Assembly (NCBI GenBank): GCA_021307315.1
Contig: JAJSPD010000113.1
Location: forward strand, 35,286 to 99,285
Origin: Bisporella sp. PMI_857
Lineage: Eukaryota > Ascomycota > Leotiomycetes > Helotiales > Helotiaceae
Length of the DNA: 64,000 bases
Direction: 5' to 3'
In this document: piece after piece, positions 20,560-33,000 of the stretch
Layout: each line of letters starts with the position of its first letter
Numbering within the stretch: position 1 is the first letter of the stretch
Made by a program: the position numbers and the translations under genes
The notes under the pieces: generated by a model
The model's database searches: none
Told to the model about the DNA's origin: nothing
What the model saw: the letters and a program-made list of their open reading frames with translations, nothing else

Positions 20560-21410
20560 CTATCATCGTGACACCACAATAGGGGCTATGATACTAGGGA
20601 TCTCGGGTTGCGTAAGAACCCTCCATGGACCGAAAAGCTTGCTTTCACAACCACACAGTAGTTCTCAATTGAATACATTTATTAGTCACCTAAAATATCT
20701 CTTTTTATATGGGGGCCAGCCCCCAAACCCCCGATCCTCGCTGCGCTCGAAACACTTTATGGTGGCATTTGGCCTGTAACAGCTTGAACCACAAGAACAG
20801 GAACAAGATCTAGCACAAAACTAAGACGTAGCATAAACGTAGCATAAACGTAGCATGTTCGAGTATACACCGATAAGCCGAAGCATCCGCGTTATATTGT
20901 CAATTGGTTGGTGATGTTTGGTGGTGTGCTTCCATACAGAAATCATGCTTCTCTAGTCACATAACTGGCCACTTATCAGCATTACGTGATATTTTGACAT
21001 AGGAGGGAAACCAACCTCACTACAACCGTCCCCCCTTTTATACGTACTCGCTTCAAGCACTGAAGTAATAGACGTTTATGATTAGTTAAATTGAGCTCTT
21101 TCTTTCAAGCGTTTGCGCTATATGTCGTTGTATCACGTGACTTACCTCGTGCATTTATAGCTTTGAGAGTGAATATCAACTTGCTTTACTAGCGATAAAA
21201 TATCGACTTCATTACAACCCCTTTTTCATCTTTTTCCAACCTACAACTTTACAACAACACTAAAACGACCTTCAGAAATCGAGATCTTTTTCAGAGAAGT
21301 ACTTCGAGAATTTAATCAATTTTCTATTCGATTCCCAGTTCCTTAGATTTGCTCGCGAGAACCTATTTCTAACTGTTCACTTTCAGATCGAGCCTCTTTT
21401 CTACAGCGAG
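20560..21410. other. Non-coding stretch
   Basis: No gene seen. 20711-20751 carries a GGGGGC...GCCCCC block also found at 33692-33733. Three spaced copies of an ACGTAGCATAA-like motif lie at about 20825-20855. Confidence 0.5.
20711..20751 (+). repeat. GGGGGC/GCCCCC block, copy 1
   Basis: Hairpin GGGGGCCAGCCCCC followed by AAACCCCCGATCC and TCGCTGCGCTCG. The same arrangement recurs at 33692-33733 in the same orientation. Confidence 0.55.
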
Positions 21411-21552
21411 CCCCTTATACAAACCCTTATACAACGACTTATACAAACTTTTATACAACGACTCATACAAACCCTCATTCAACGACTCATACAAACCTTT
21501 ATACAACGACTTATACAAACCCTTATACAAACCCTTATACAAACCTTTATAC
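21411..21552 (+). repeat. Minisatellite of 12-13 bp units
   Basis: About ten copies of TTATACAAACC / TTATACAACGAC-like units in direct array, mixed in two subtypes. Confidence 0.85.
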
Positions 21553-21754
21553 GTCGAACTTCCTGCTTATACGTCGACTATATTAAATCGATATATGTAA
21601 TAGAAGCAAATAAGAATTCAGCATAAAAGAATTGAAAAGTATGTAAAAGTATCTTTCTTTTGTAACGCTTTTAATACGTTGACGTTGCGTAAATCGATTT
21701 CATGATCGGCTTTTCTTCTCACTTTTGAATCACGACTGCATCAAAAACAGCTTC

Positions 21755-22235
21755 GTTTCCTTCCGAATATCATGCAAGTTAGTAGGTAAAGTGAAGCTGT
21801 AGCGCCAGCAAAGTGAAGCTGTAGCAAGGCTGCGCCAGCAAAGTTGCAACGCAAGAACTATAAGTAGGCCGGATTCCCCTTCTTGATCCTCATTGCTAAC
21901 TGTTGCTTATAGCTTTTTTCTTCAACTTTCTTAACTTTACAATCTTATCTCAACTCCACAATTCTTTTTCAACTCCACAATTCTTTCTCAACTTCACAAT
22001 TCTATAGCTGTCGATATAAAGCAAAGCAAAGTCGTTTTTTGCTTTCCGTTTATATTGCTAACTACTGGCACTAGGAACAGCTTCGTTTTTTTCCGAATAT
22101 TATGCAAATTGGTGGATAAAGTGAAGCTGTAGCAAAGCTGCGACAGCAAGGCTACAACGCAAAAATTATAAATAGGCCGGATTCCTTTTTTTGATTCTTA
22201 TTGCTAACTGTTGCTTATAGCTTCTTTTTTCAACT
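21755..22235 (+). repeat. Direct repeat pair of about 190 bp, second copy with RIP-like changes
   Basis: 21755-21935 and 22072-22235 share AACAGCTTCGTTT, CCGAATAT, GTGAAGCTGTAGC, AGGCCGGATTCC and TTGCTAACTGTTGCTTATAG in order. Differences are mostly C to T or G to A (for example CCGGATTCCCCTTC against CCGGATTCCTTTTT). Possibly part of a decayed element or its LTR. Confidence 0.6.
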
Positions 22236-22239
22236 TTCA

Positions 22240-23270
22240 ACAACTATACAATTGAGAACAGGGTTAAAGCTCGAACAGAACAACAAACACGGTCATTTTT
22301 TTCTTTTTCGAACAATTTTCCGAATTAAAAACGTAGCTTACTTGGCAGTTTAACGTGTTATTTTCGATAGCAGCGTTGAAGTTGTTCGGCTTTAGTAGTC
22401 GTGCAATTGTCCTATAGTTGATAAGATCTTTTACTCGTAGTTTACTTTGTCTGTTATGCTTTCGCGCTGCTTTTAGCGGCAAAAGCGGAGATTCAACTAC
22501 TGGAAAGTTTGTTTGTGTATTGCATTATAAACAAGCTTTAAAGTGTTTCAACGTGTTGTTGCTTTCAATCGCAGCAGCGTTGGAAATCCAGTAACTGTAT
22601 TACGTGTGCATTTTGCCTAGTAAAAATGGCTTGTGGATTATCGATTTTATATATACTGAATTAATTTGGATCTGGACCTGGCTTTTTTCGGCTTTCGGCT
22701 TTTGGTACTGCTTTTTTGGATTCTGGATCCTGGAACTGGATTTAGAACTGGATTCTGGAACTGGATTGTAGTTTCGTTTGTAACGTTAACATGCTAACTA
22801 ATACAGCTACGTTTCAATACTTATTTTAGCAATTTAACATTGTTAAAGCTTTTACTTCTTGGCCTATTTATAGGATTGCGTATTATTTGTCGGTGCGATA
22901 GTTGCGGAAGTTTTTTTTTTTGCATTTATAAGTGTTTAAGCTACAGTTACGACTTTTACTCAAAAACGAAGTGCTGAATTGTGCGCGTTTTAGCTCACGA
23001 AAAGCAGAGATAGAAAAACTGTGAAAGTGATCGTCGCTGAGCCGGCGAGTAGACGTATAGTAGTTAGTAACAACTGCTGTCGACGACCCGGTTTGGACCC
23101 GTTGCATCGTCGGCCAAGACTCACTTTTCTAAAAAAAGGTTTTTAGGCTAGTAACACATTGAAACTTTAATAGTTTAGCAGTTGTAGTAGTAAAAAAGTA
23201 AAAGTATTAACGTTATTTACAAGTTGATAACAAATATAAGTTTTAGCTAAAGTGCTTGTGCAATTCTGTA
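22240..23270. other. AT-rich decayed DNA, probably 3' flank of the Helitron
   Basis: No gene. 22670-22770 has repeated CTGGATT/CTGGAACTGG motifs. Frames are short and overlap on both strands. Confidence 0.4.
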
Positions 23271-24480
23271 AAGTATATTAAGCGCTCGATCTCGACGAAC
23301 CGGAGAGTCGTAATCAGTAAAACGATTAAAAACAAACGCTGTTTCAAAAAGCAAGCTCTGTAAAGATTTAACTTGTGAATACAGCTACATAAAAAAGCTT
23401 AATAGTATGTTCTTTGTCCGACAAATTAATAACAACTTGTAATAACGTTAGTTCTTGACTTTTGTGAACTGTAAGCGTATATACTAGCGTAAAAGAAACT
23501 AAACTCGAGTACAAGCAATGCTATTAAGATCGAATTGACGTGTAAAAAGAAAAACTGGAATTCGATTCGAGCCGCAATCTCTAAACTTAGGCTCCGAATA
23601 CTAATCAAACTTAACTAAAATAAATTCCGGCATATTTCTAGAGTTTACAGGCCGGCAAGCTAAGAAATGTTTCGTACAATACTTAAAGCACTGTTGACTA
23701 GCTTATTTCGGTTTATAAGTTTTGCGTTAATATTACTCGAGCCTCGATAGAAATATACAATTTAAATACTAAGTTTTTTGCTTTTTTGTCGGTAGCTTTT
23801 GAAGCACCGGCTTCGCGATAACGGCTGAAATCCGTTTAACAAAAACGTTAAAGCCCGTTAATCGCTCGTAATTGTACTTATAAACTCGTATATTCGTAAA
23901 ATACAACTGTAAAGCATTGTCGAACCTGGAAACTTTAGCAAACGAAAGCTGATTTTAAACTCGGCTAAAAAGCAATTTCTAGCTTTTTTGCGTTAAACTC
24001 GAAAGCGTAATTGCTTTAAAGCCGCCGAAACTTAATTGCAATATCGTTTTCGCTTTTCTGACGCATAATTTTGTAAGTCGTAACGTACGGTCGAAATTTC
24101 GATAAAAGCCGGAGCTAGCAATAAATACAGCGTCGGTAAAGCTTGTGAAAAACAAAGCTTTTTTTTTTACAAGCAGTAATTGAAAAAAATTACTATATAT
24201 TAAAATGTTCAGCTTTTAAAAAACACGTCGGATTAACGAAGAAATATAGCTCGTAATCGCTGGTCTATTATAAAAAGCATTCTAAGTCAACTATTGACTT
24301 TTCGTTAATAATTAAAAACCGACAATTTCGAAAAAGTACTTGCAAAGCTTGTAAAGTTTTTTTTAATACTTTTGTAGCGGTTTGTTTCCGCACGAGTAAG
24401 CGTAAAAAGAAATGTAAAGTTTTGCTTTGAAAATTGAAAGCCGCCACACCGGTAAAAGCCGCTTTAAAAATAAAGTTTAG
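23271..24480 (-). pseudogene. Helitron PIF1 helicase, C-terminal part
   Basis: On the minus strand from 24480: a TGVAAFNFQSKTLH block, a Walker B-like FLIINEKSIVDLE (D of DE changed to N), and near 23460-23300 the LTVHKSQELTLLQVVINLS block followed by VKSLQSLLFE, where intact helicases read ..AVSRVKSL... Numerous stops, AT-rich. Confidence 0.75.
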
Positions 24481-24671
24481 TGTCGGATCACTCTACCCGT
24501 GGCAACACCACGTAATTGCTACGCAGTTGCCTGTTGGGTTGAATGTGATCTGATTGTTGAAGGATGAATCAAGGGATGAGGATATGCCTCATCCCTAAGT
24601 CATGTGACTTCGTCACATGACCCATCCTCCATTCAGTAACTAATCTATACTGGTAAATATTGATACAAACA
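24481..24671 (-). repeat. copia element LTR (3' LTR on the minus strand), 191 bp
   Basis: TGTCGGATC...ATACAAACA. Identical, as far as I can read, to 29843-30033. Preceded by TTTAG. Confidence 0.95.
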
Positions 24672-24849
24672 CTGGGCATACTCTAAGAATGCCCGAAATC
24701 CCTATTGAAAAGAATCATTCTGATTGGCCAATTGGGTCAAGGGAGCTTCCCTATTGGCCAGAATCCCATTCGCAAATGCCTCTCCAAACCGCCCTTGCAA
24801 ACCGCCCTTGCAAAACGTCCTTGCAAAACGCTCCGTATCGCTCCGTAAA

Positions 24850-27800
24850 TTACTCCTCCTGAGTTCTCTCGACCCACTCTACGGCTCGTATGTCGATTGT
24901 ATTTGAATCAATGAGTTGCTTGAGGGCCGTAGAAGCTTTGCTTTTGGTGAAGGAATCAGCAGGGTTGGTATCACCACTTACCCATTTGACTTCCGCAATC
25001 TTTCTGCGTTCGTACGATTGACGAAGGCAAAGAACGTCGATCATGAGACGTTTTTCTTGGGTAGTTCCTAGTTTCACGAAGCAATCGTATAATGACTTCG
25101 AATCCGTACAAAAAACTAAAGGAAGGGTGATATTAAGGATCCTATCGATCGTTGCTTTGATCGAAACGCCGATATCGAATCCGTGGGTCATGGCGTAGAG
25201 CTCAGAAGCTAGTACACTCCTTGTCACTCGTTTGCACTTGACCGATGACCAGTGAACGATATTTGCGCGGTTTTGATTGTCAGCTAGTACTAATATATAT
25301 CCGATTTGAGATGAAAAGTCCTTGTTGTTGGCGAAAGATGAATCTGTAAATACTAGTAACTTCAAGGTTTCGATATCCAGCTTGACGAATCGAAAGCCGC
25401 GAGTTGAATTGTCAATTTGCCATTAGAGTCGTTTGTTGAAAGCTTTGATATCTTTTTCATCAGAGTTGATTGCCTGGGCCGCAAAGGATAAATCAAAAGA
25501 AGCTTCAGGTTGTGATACAAAAGCGATATAAGCTTCTCTCGCGCGTTAAGCAATATATTGATTCTTAGTGTCGACAATACGAGTCAAGCCTCTAGAACTA
25601 GTAGTCGAGGAAAAGCCGTTATCGACTAGTTTGAGGTTTTTGCATTGGCGTTCCTGAGAAAGCGTAATAGTTCCGGCTTTGTCGAGCTCTATAAAACCCC
25701 CATTGAACTTGATTAAGTGGTCGGGTGTAAGAGCTTCTCTATCCTTAGCCAGGAGTTGAGCTTTTTCCAGCTTGCTTTGCTCTAGATCTACGAAGTCGAA
25801 GTCTCCGAGAAACAGCGTGTCGTCGGTTTGTAAGCCAACTAATCCGAAAGGCTCGTTTCTAAGCAAAAAGCACGAGTTATATGTTAATTGATCCATTCCG
25901 AGTTCTTTCAAATAGTAAGTGTAGTAAGTTTGAAACCAATGATTGCCGGCTTCCGGAACTCCGTAAAGTAGCTTGACTACTTTGAGAATTGAGCTTTCCT
26001 CTAAATTGCGAGCTAGTTCCGGTGGAGGTGTGATATAAAAGTCACGGTTGAGCTTGGTAGCTGATTAAACGTAAGCTTGAATGATGTCCCGGAGATATAA
26101 AGTCTTTTCGGGCTGCAAACAAGCTGCAAAGCAAAGTATCAAGCGTTGGCTGACCCGTTGAATTGTGGGTAATTGAGTCAGTACGATTCTTTTCTCCAAA
26201 TCGTTGTAGGCCTGAACTACTAAACGTGATTTCTCAAAAGCTCGGTCAGTTCCTTTGTTTTTGATTTCGTCGACGAATCTCGAATTGAAGATTCGTACGT
26301 TTTGAGGAACAGTAGCAGGGTCCACAATCTCAAATACTCCTTTCTCTAGCAAGCCTGTGATTTCCAGTTGGCGAGAAGTTGCAAAAGGTTCGTCATCTTG
26401 TATAAAAGCCGTGATATCTGGAAAAGGATTCTTGCGGGGTCTTCCTCGGCCGCGCTTGGCTGGCTGAGGTAGTTGTGGCAGTAGTTCGAGGCTCGTGATA
26501 GAGCTTACAGGTTGTAGCGGTTGTGCAGGCTTGTCGCTGTCATTCTCTTCCGTATTGAAAGGCTTCACGGTTGTTGATCGAAAAGTAGTTAGGCCGTGAA
26601 GTAAGTCAATTACGCAGGATTCTCCTTCAATTAATATCAGCTTGTGTGGACCATCCCAGTGGCCATGGCCGCCCGTATTTCCTTCTCTCCATACTAACAC
26701 AGAAGAGTTCAAGGGAAGGTCGTGAATAGCGTCGATTTTAGGTCCGTTTCGCATATTGAGGGCGTTATTGACTTGGTGTGCAGCTCTGAGCTTTCTGACT
26801 TCATCCATAGCTTTCTTGAGAGCCGTAGCTCGTTGTTGGATAGTAGCTGAAAAGGCGTCGAGTTCGGTGATTCGTGGGTATGCCCCGTAAACCAATAGCG
26901 TTGATACGAGCCCGTCAGGGCCTGCGGAGTCATTTACAGCTTTGAAAGCCATTTGTAAAGCTATATTTTTGTCGATATCCTGAACCTCGGCTGTGATAAT
27001 TTGAAAAGCTCGTCGCAACGGGCCGTGATATCGCTCGACTAGGCCAATCGAGTGATGGGCTTCTACTGGTGCGGTTTTGATTTTGATACCTATAGAGCTA
27101 GCGTGCTGCTTGAATTCCTTGCTGACAAAGTTCTTGCCGGCGTCGGTGGCAATCAGGTCGGGAGGGCCTAAATAGGTGTCAATCCAGCACATGCGTAGCA
27201 CGTCCCACGTGTGCTTTGCGCTGATATTTTGAAGCCATTTTCCCGCTTGGTATCGAGTAGCCTGGTCGACGATATGGAGCAATAGGCTTCCGCCAATATA
27301 TATAATGTCGACAATGATACAGTAATTGAAATCAATGTTGCTATCTTCGATTGTGAATCTGAATCTACCGGGGGATTTGCCATGCTTTTGGCAGTAAAAG
27401 CAATATCGGGTCAGGTGCTCTAAAGCGTTCTTGCTGACCTTATGGCCAGCGCGAGTTAGTACTGCCTCGAGCCTCTCTACCGAAGGGTGGCCGAATCGAC
27501 GATAAAGCCGGCGTAGCTCTAAGTCAGTAAAATAGCAAGGGTTGTTGTCGAAAGAGTCTTTCAAAAAGGATTGTAAAAAAGTATCCCAAAGCAAAAATGA
27601 GTGGCCAAAACGACGTACGACTGGTACGTTGCCGTTCGGAGTAACTAAAACGTTTTTCAGGTTGTTCAGGTAAACCTGTAAAGAATCCATATCTGCAAGA
27701 CTAAGAAGGAACGGAGTATTCGACTTGACAATGTGAAATTGTATCTGTCCTAATAGAGTATCGAGAGAAATTGAGCCGATTGACGTTGTAAAGCCGATAC

Positions 27801-29676
27801 CAAACTGTACCTTGACCATCCCTTTTGTAGAGTCGTCGATATCGATATTAGCTTTGCTTTGACGTTGCAAAGCTTGAAGTTGGCCATAGCCGGCGGTTGA
27901 GTGCTTTGAAGCGCCGGTATCGATCATGATGCCATAGAATTGGCTAGCGTTGTAGCGTGATAAGTTGGCAGAAGTAGCGGCGTAGATATCAGCGTTGTAC
28001 GGATCGTTTTCAGTGTCACTTACGGGGCTGTTGTTATGGGTACGGCCCGTAGCTGCAATCAGATGGCCTACAGCTCGATCACTCAGCTCCGTAATCAGTA
28101 AAGTCGCATCGCTGCTTGCAAGGCAGCTTGTTGCAAAGCACCCTATTTGATCGCCGGTGCTATGCTCGGGGTTCACGTCAAGGGGAAGGTCGAAATCAAG
28201 ATCAGCTTTGACTGTTAGAGCGCTGAAGGCTTCGTTGATACCCTCAGAATCGCTCTCGCTATCATCGTCGCCTTCAAAGGTCATGATGTATTGGCGTAGG
28301 CTGTCGTCGAAATGCTTGTTGAAGTTGGGTGCCTTAGTGTCGAACCTGCTCAAGTTACGAGCTTTGAATCGGGCTTTTGCTTCCTCTTGTTCTTCAGGGG
28401 TGTGATTCCACGAACGACAGTTCTCCTTTTTGCAAACAAAGCAACGGCCTTTTCGGCGGCTGTACTGGCGATTGCCCTGGCCGGTATTGTGCCTTTTCTC
28501 GTAGTACCGTCGGTCCGTAAAGTACACTGAAGAGCCTGAGCTAGCTGCCTCATGAGTTTCGATTGAGGAGCGTAGGTCGTTGATCAGACCTGCTACAGTG
28601 CTTGATGGTTTGTAACAGGCATATCGGCAGGCTTCATTTTGTTGGCAAGCTGTAATGAGCTTGTTGTGAAGAAAACTGTCAGTTCGGAGGTTGGGTTCTA
28701 GGCCATGTTAGAGCTGTCGTAGAGTTTTGATTAGCAGCTGGAGGCACTCTGTAGTTGGCTTTCCGGAGTTGCTAGCGATCACGCTTTTGAGAGTCGTATT
28801 GTTCCACCGATTCAGTACGCCACGCTTGTATTCAGGTCCTTCGAAGTAATTAAAGGTTGCAGCGCATATCTCTTCAAAAGTAACGGTGCCGTTAGTATTC
28901 CTAAAGTTAGTGTAGTAGTGATCAAGAGCTAGGCCTCGTAGCATAGTTGAATAAGCTTGAGCCAGCGCTGCCTTCGGCATACTTGCTTTATTGCACAGGT
29001 CGAGAAATATTGTCAACTTGAAGTCGAAATTGTCGTTCTCTCCACTGTACTTGATGTCGTCGGTATACAACTTGGTCAAAACAGCTAGTTCTCTGCCATA
29101 AGTACGATTTCCTTCTACTTGTGCTTCTGTGCCAGGGAGGGAAGGTAGCTGAGCTTCTTCTTCTTCTTCTTCTTCTTCTTCTTCCGGGATATCTAACGGA
29201 TCGGGAATTGAAGTTCGACGGAACTGAGTTGCAGGTCGTTTTTGTATTCTCTCCAAAAGTTCCTCGGATTTTACTTTGCTTAAGCCTCCCGGCTGCTTCA
29301 GCAAGGCCGCAATCTCTTCATCACTCCATATATGACGCTCTTTCTCGTTTGCCGCTTCATGTAAAGTCTAGCCTAGCGTTTTTGACTTTGTACGAGGTGG
29401 TATGTAAACACCGCCAGTGTGCAAGTAGCTTCGAAGAATCTGACGGTTCGAAAGCGTAATCTTGTTGAATTCTTCTTTGTCGAAGCTCTGAAAATCATCT
29501 TGAAAAAGCTCCCAAAGGTCGAAGTCCAGCTTTGTATGGCGGGTGTATTCTCTAACTCTCGCATTCACGTACGAATTGAGGTCCTCCGTTGTAGCCTTTT
29601 TCGCATCAATACCATACTGCCATTTATCCTCGTCGATTGGTTCTTGGCTATCAGAGGGGCTGGCGGAGGCAGCCAT
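24850..29676 (-). pseudogene. copia gag-pol polyprotein, one 1609-codon frame with five premature stops
   Basis: A single minus-strand frame from 29676. Gag (29676-28550) includes an acidic run of Glu codons near 29155-29185, and a Cys/His knuckle CFVCKKENCRSWNH follows near 28440. Protease is MIDTGASKHS. Integrase shows a HH-CC finger (GHPS..., CFYCQKHG), Asp in DIIYIGG, TDAGKNF and VERYHG. Reverse transcriptase includes SRFVDEIKNKGT and the QTDDTLFLG box. RNase H has FTDSSFAN, SELYAM and TDSKSLYD. Stops at 29370, 28710, 26067, 25548 and 25425 (first bases, reading down) all sit where relatives have Gln and are explained by CAA/CAG to TAA/TAG. No frameshift. Not functional in this copy, but nearly complete. 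Confidence 0.92.
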
Positions 29677-29842
29677 AGCGAGCTAGGTGTGCGTGGGGTT
29701 CGATTTAGGGATTGGTTCGAAGCAAATAGGGTTGTGGATTCGATGCAACGTTGCAGGGGTCAAAGGATCGAGGTATGGGTTGAGAGGTGTGTTGTAATTG
29801 AATTGGGTTCGATATTCTGATCTGAAAGATCTAACTGATCAG

Positions 29843-30033
29843 TGTCGGATCACTCTACCCGTGGCAACACCACGTAATTGCTACGCAGTTGCCTGTTGGG
29901 TTGAATGTGATCTGATTGTTGAAGGATGAATCAAGGGATGAGGATATGCCTCATCCCTAAGTCATGTGACTTCGTCACATGACCCATCCTCCATTCAGTA
30001 ACTAATCTATACTGGTAAATATTGATACAAACA
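29843..30033 (-). repeat. copia element LTR (5' LTR on the minus strand), 191 bp
   Basis: Identical to 24481-24671. Followed by TTTAG. Confidence 0.95.
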
Positions 30034-33000
30034 TTTAGCTTATAGGCCGTTATTGCCATTTCTTGAATTTGTAAGCATACTTTTTGAAGCGTAAACGTTT
30101 TGCCGGATTCAGCAGCGCTATTAACGTTCAAAAGTAAAGGCCGAACCGGATTCTTAAAGTTTGTAGTTGCAGCTAGCTCGGCTTTATATTGCGCCACTAT
30201 TACGTTGTATAACTTTTGTTGTTAAACGTTTAATCGAGTAACAAAAGAAAAAACGTCAACCGTTATATTTACTACGTATTCAGCTAATACCTGGCGCTAA
30301 ATCTCCGGAGTAACGCTATAACGACTTGTGTGCACTGACTAATTATATCGGCGATCTAAAAGTCGGGTCTTTAAGTCGGTAACTAGGTTTTTATAGACTA
30401 CGCCGGGCCGTAAACGCTGGGCAAACAGCTCAAAATCAGCAAAGCTAAAACCGCTATTTTGTTCTGGATCAAGCTTAATATCGCTATCGCTATCGCTATT
30501 ACTATCCGATGCGGTAGAATCTATATCGGTATAAAAGTCTTTCTGGTAAACATGCAACGCTTGACATGCTTTGTAAGCGTCAACAAAAAAACCGAAAGTA
30601 CGCCCGTTAAACTTTAGAAAATCCGTAAAAGAAGTAAACGGATAATGAAATATAAGCTTTACTCGACAATAGTCCGAATACGTATTCGTAAAAGAATTAT
30701 TTAAATACCGGGAAAAGTAGTTAATTACTCGTAAAAGAGCTTTTGGCCGAAGTTTTTATATTTTCCAGTTTTATTGCCGTAAACAGTTATACAACGACAA
30801 ATTGACTACTTAGGAATTCGCATTTCTAGTATCGGCAATACGAGTTATATATCGTTGTAAAAAAGAGCGCGCTGCTTTGACTTTTTTATTGTCGACAACA
30901 ATTAAGTTTCGATTTAAATAATCCGGGCTGCAATTCAGGTTAACAACTACTTTAGTTGATTTTTGGTGTAAAAAGCCTAATAAAATATAAGAAACTTTCT
31001 GCGCTGACCAATTTCGTTCCGCAATAAGTTTATTTAACAGCTTCGATACAAAAGACAGCAAAGGTGCTCGCTCGTTGACGTACGGAAAGATTTGCGATTG
31101 AATTTTTGTGTAAGACGCAAATGACTTTTCGGGCTTAGATACGTATTTTCCGATATACGTAAAAACGGCCTGGAAGCTGGTAAGTGGCTGGATATCCGTA
31201 TTAGCGAGCTAATCTATAGTTATTACAGGCGAGCACTAATTCAAATTAGCTTGATTTCGGGCCGGTGCAAAAAGCTAGCTTTTGTGATTGATCTCGGTAG
31301 TTACAGATACTTCCGAGCTTAAAAGTCGAAAAAAAAAAAGCGGCAATAAAGCGTCGTCGACCTTTTTTTGGACCGTAAACAGTACGAAAGCAAACATTTA
31401 GAATGTAGTTGAAGTCGATTTAAAAAAGCCGCAAACTGGTTTTCAGAATTACGGATATCATTTAGGAGCAATAAAGCTGAATTACGAGCGTTATGCGTGC
31501 GAGACGGATCCGGATTCCAAGCTGTAATTGTGCTTTTCCAATATCGAGCGAACACAGCCCGTAACTTTTCTGTCGACGTATTTATACTAGAAGCGTTTGC
31601 AACCTAAAACATCCAGTAAGCATAGCCGGACTTTCGAGCCTGCTATTCAGCACGCCGCTAATAGTCCGTAATTTCAAAATATAGCTGTAAAACGTGCTGA
31701 TAAAACTTCTTAATCCGTAATTCAAAGTATACGGCTATAATATGTAAGTTGTTCTGTACGTTTTTCTATGTAAAAGCATGCCGAACTCGGTTATTTCTAG
31801 TGGAATAAGTAAAGAAATCGGGCATATAACGATATAAGTCGTACTACTGCATATTCGCACAGCTTAAAGTAATAAATACGAGTGACGATTGAAAAAATAG
31901 AAAGCGAGCGTAGGCCTGTAAACTATTCGAATAGTTTCTCTAAAACGGCCGAGTGTTTACTAAAAACGTACCGACACGAACAATATCAGACAAAAGAAAA
32001 TCGTCGGCCTGTAATGCATCATTTAGCTCTTTACGAGTTATATTTGCAAAGTTCGACTTTTTAGAAACGTAATACCGGGCTTGCATACTTGCTTTTCGGC
32101 GTATAAGTAAATTGAAAACGAAAAAGCGCTATTTTGAGTGCCGGCTAAATTTCTTATTATAAAAGCACATTAAATGACGAGCGTACTTTTTTAAGCTAAC
32201 TTTTCGTAACTGTAGAGTGTTAAAGTCACTTCGACCCGTAAAATACAACGTAGGAAATGCCATACTAAAAATACGCTCTTTTCCAGCTGCTTCATCGATT
32301 AGCGTTATTCGTACCGACAAAGCTGGAATCTGCGAAGCCGGCTGCTAAGCGGTAAAATCGCGTAAAATTTGCTTCGTAACAGTTTTAGTAGCTTCAAAAT
32401 TCGGCACTATTAATACAGCAAGTATAAAAAAAGTAGTTTCATTTTCCGAGTCTGATTTAACATTTTTAGGCTCGGTAGCCGGCTCGTTAATAACCTGTAA
32501 AAAAAAAGATATATCGGCGTTTTCTGGCAAAGCATTTACTCGCTTTATAGAAATATTGATATACCGATAGTCGGGGTTGTAAGCTTTCAGATATCGAAGC
32601 TAAGCTAAAACATTAGATTTCCGAACACGGAAATCGGTGCGGAATTAACGTTGATATCGAAAAGAACCAGTAGTATTTAAGCGTAATAAAACGATTTTTA
32701 GCTTAGTCGGCAAATTAGAAAGAACGTCGACGGTTTTAACGATATTTTGCATAAAGCTTACGCAATGGCCTGAATAGTGATATTAATGACCTCGATACCG
32801 AAACACAATTATTTGAACGTAGCACCGAGCTATAATCATTTCTTTAAGCTAGCTTAGCTTAAGCAAGTGAACAAGGACTTTTTTCGGGTTTATTTTGTTA
32901 TTTACAGATAGAAGGTGTAGCGTTTTTGCATTTTTGTTATGTTTTAAGTACTTGTGACAAATTCCGGCTCGTAACTCTATTTCGAACCAATGCTCTTTAC

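Larger units (their letters stand above)
24481..30033 (-). mobile_element. Full-length Ty1/copia retrotransposon, 5553 bp
   Basis: Identical 191-bp LTRs with TTTAG duplication (24476-24480 and 30034-30038). The interior on the minus strand encodes gag then protease, integrase, reverse transcriptase and RNase H, the copia order. It inserted into the Helitron helicase after that element had decayed. Confidence 0.95.
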
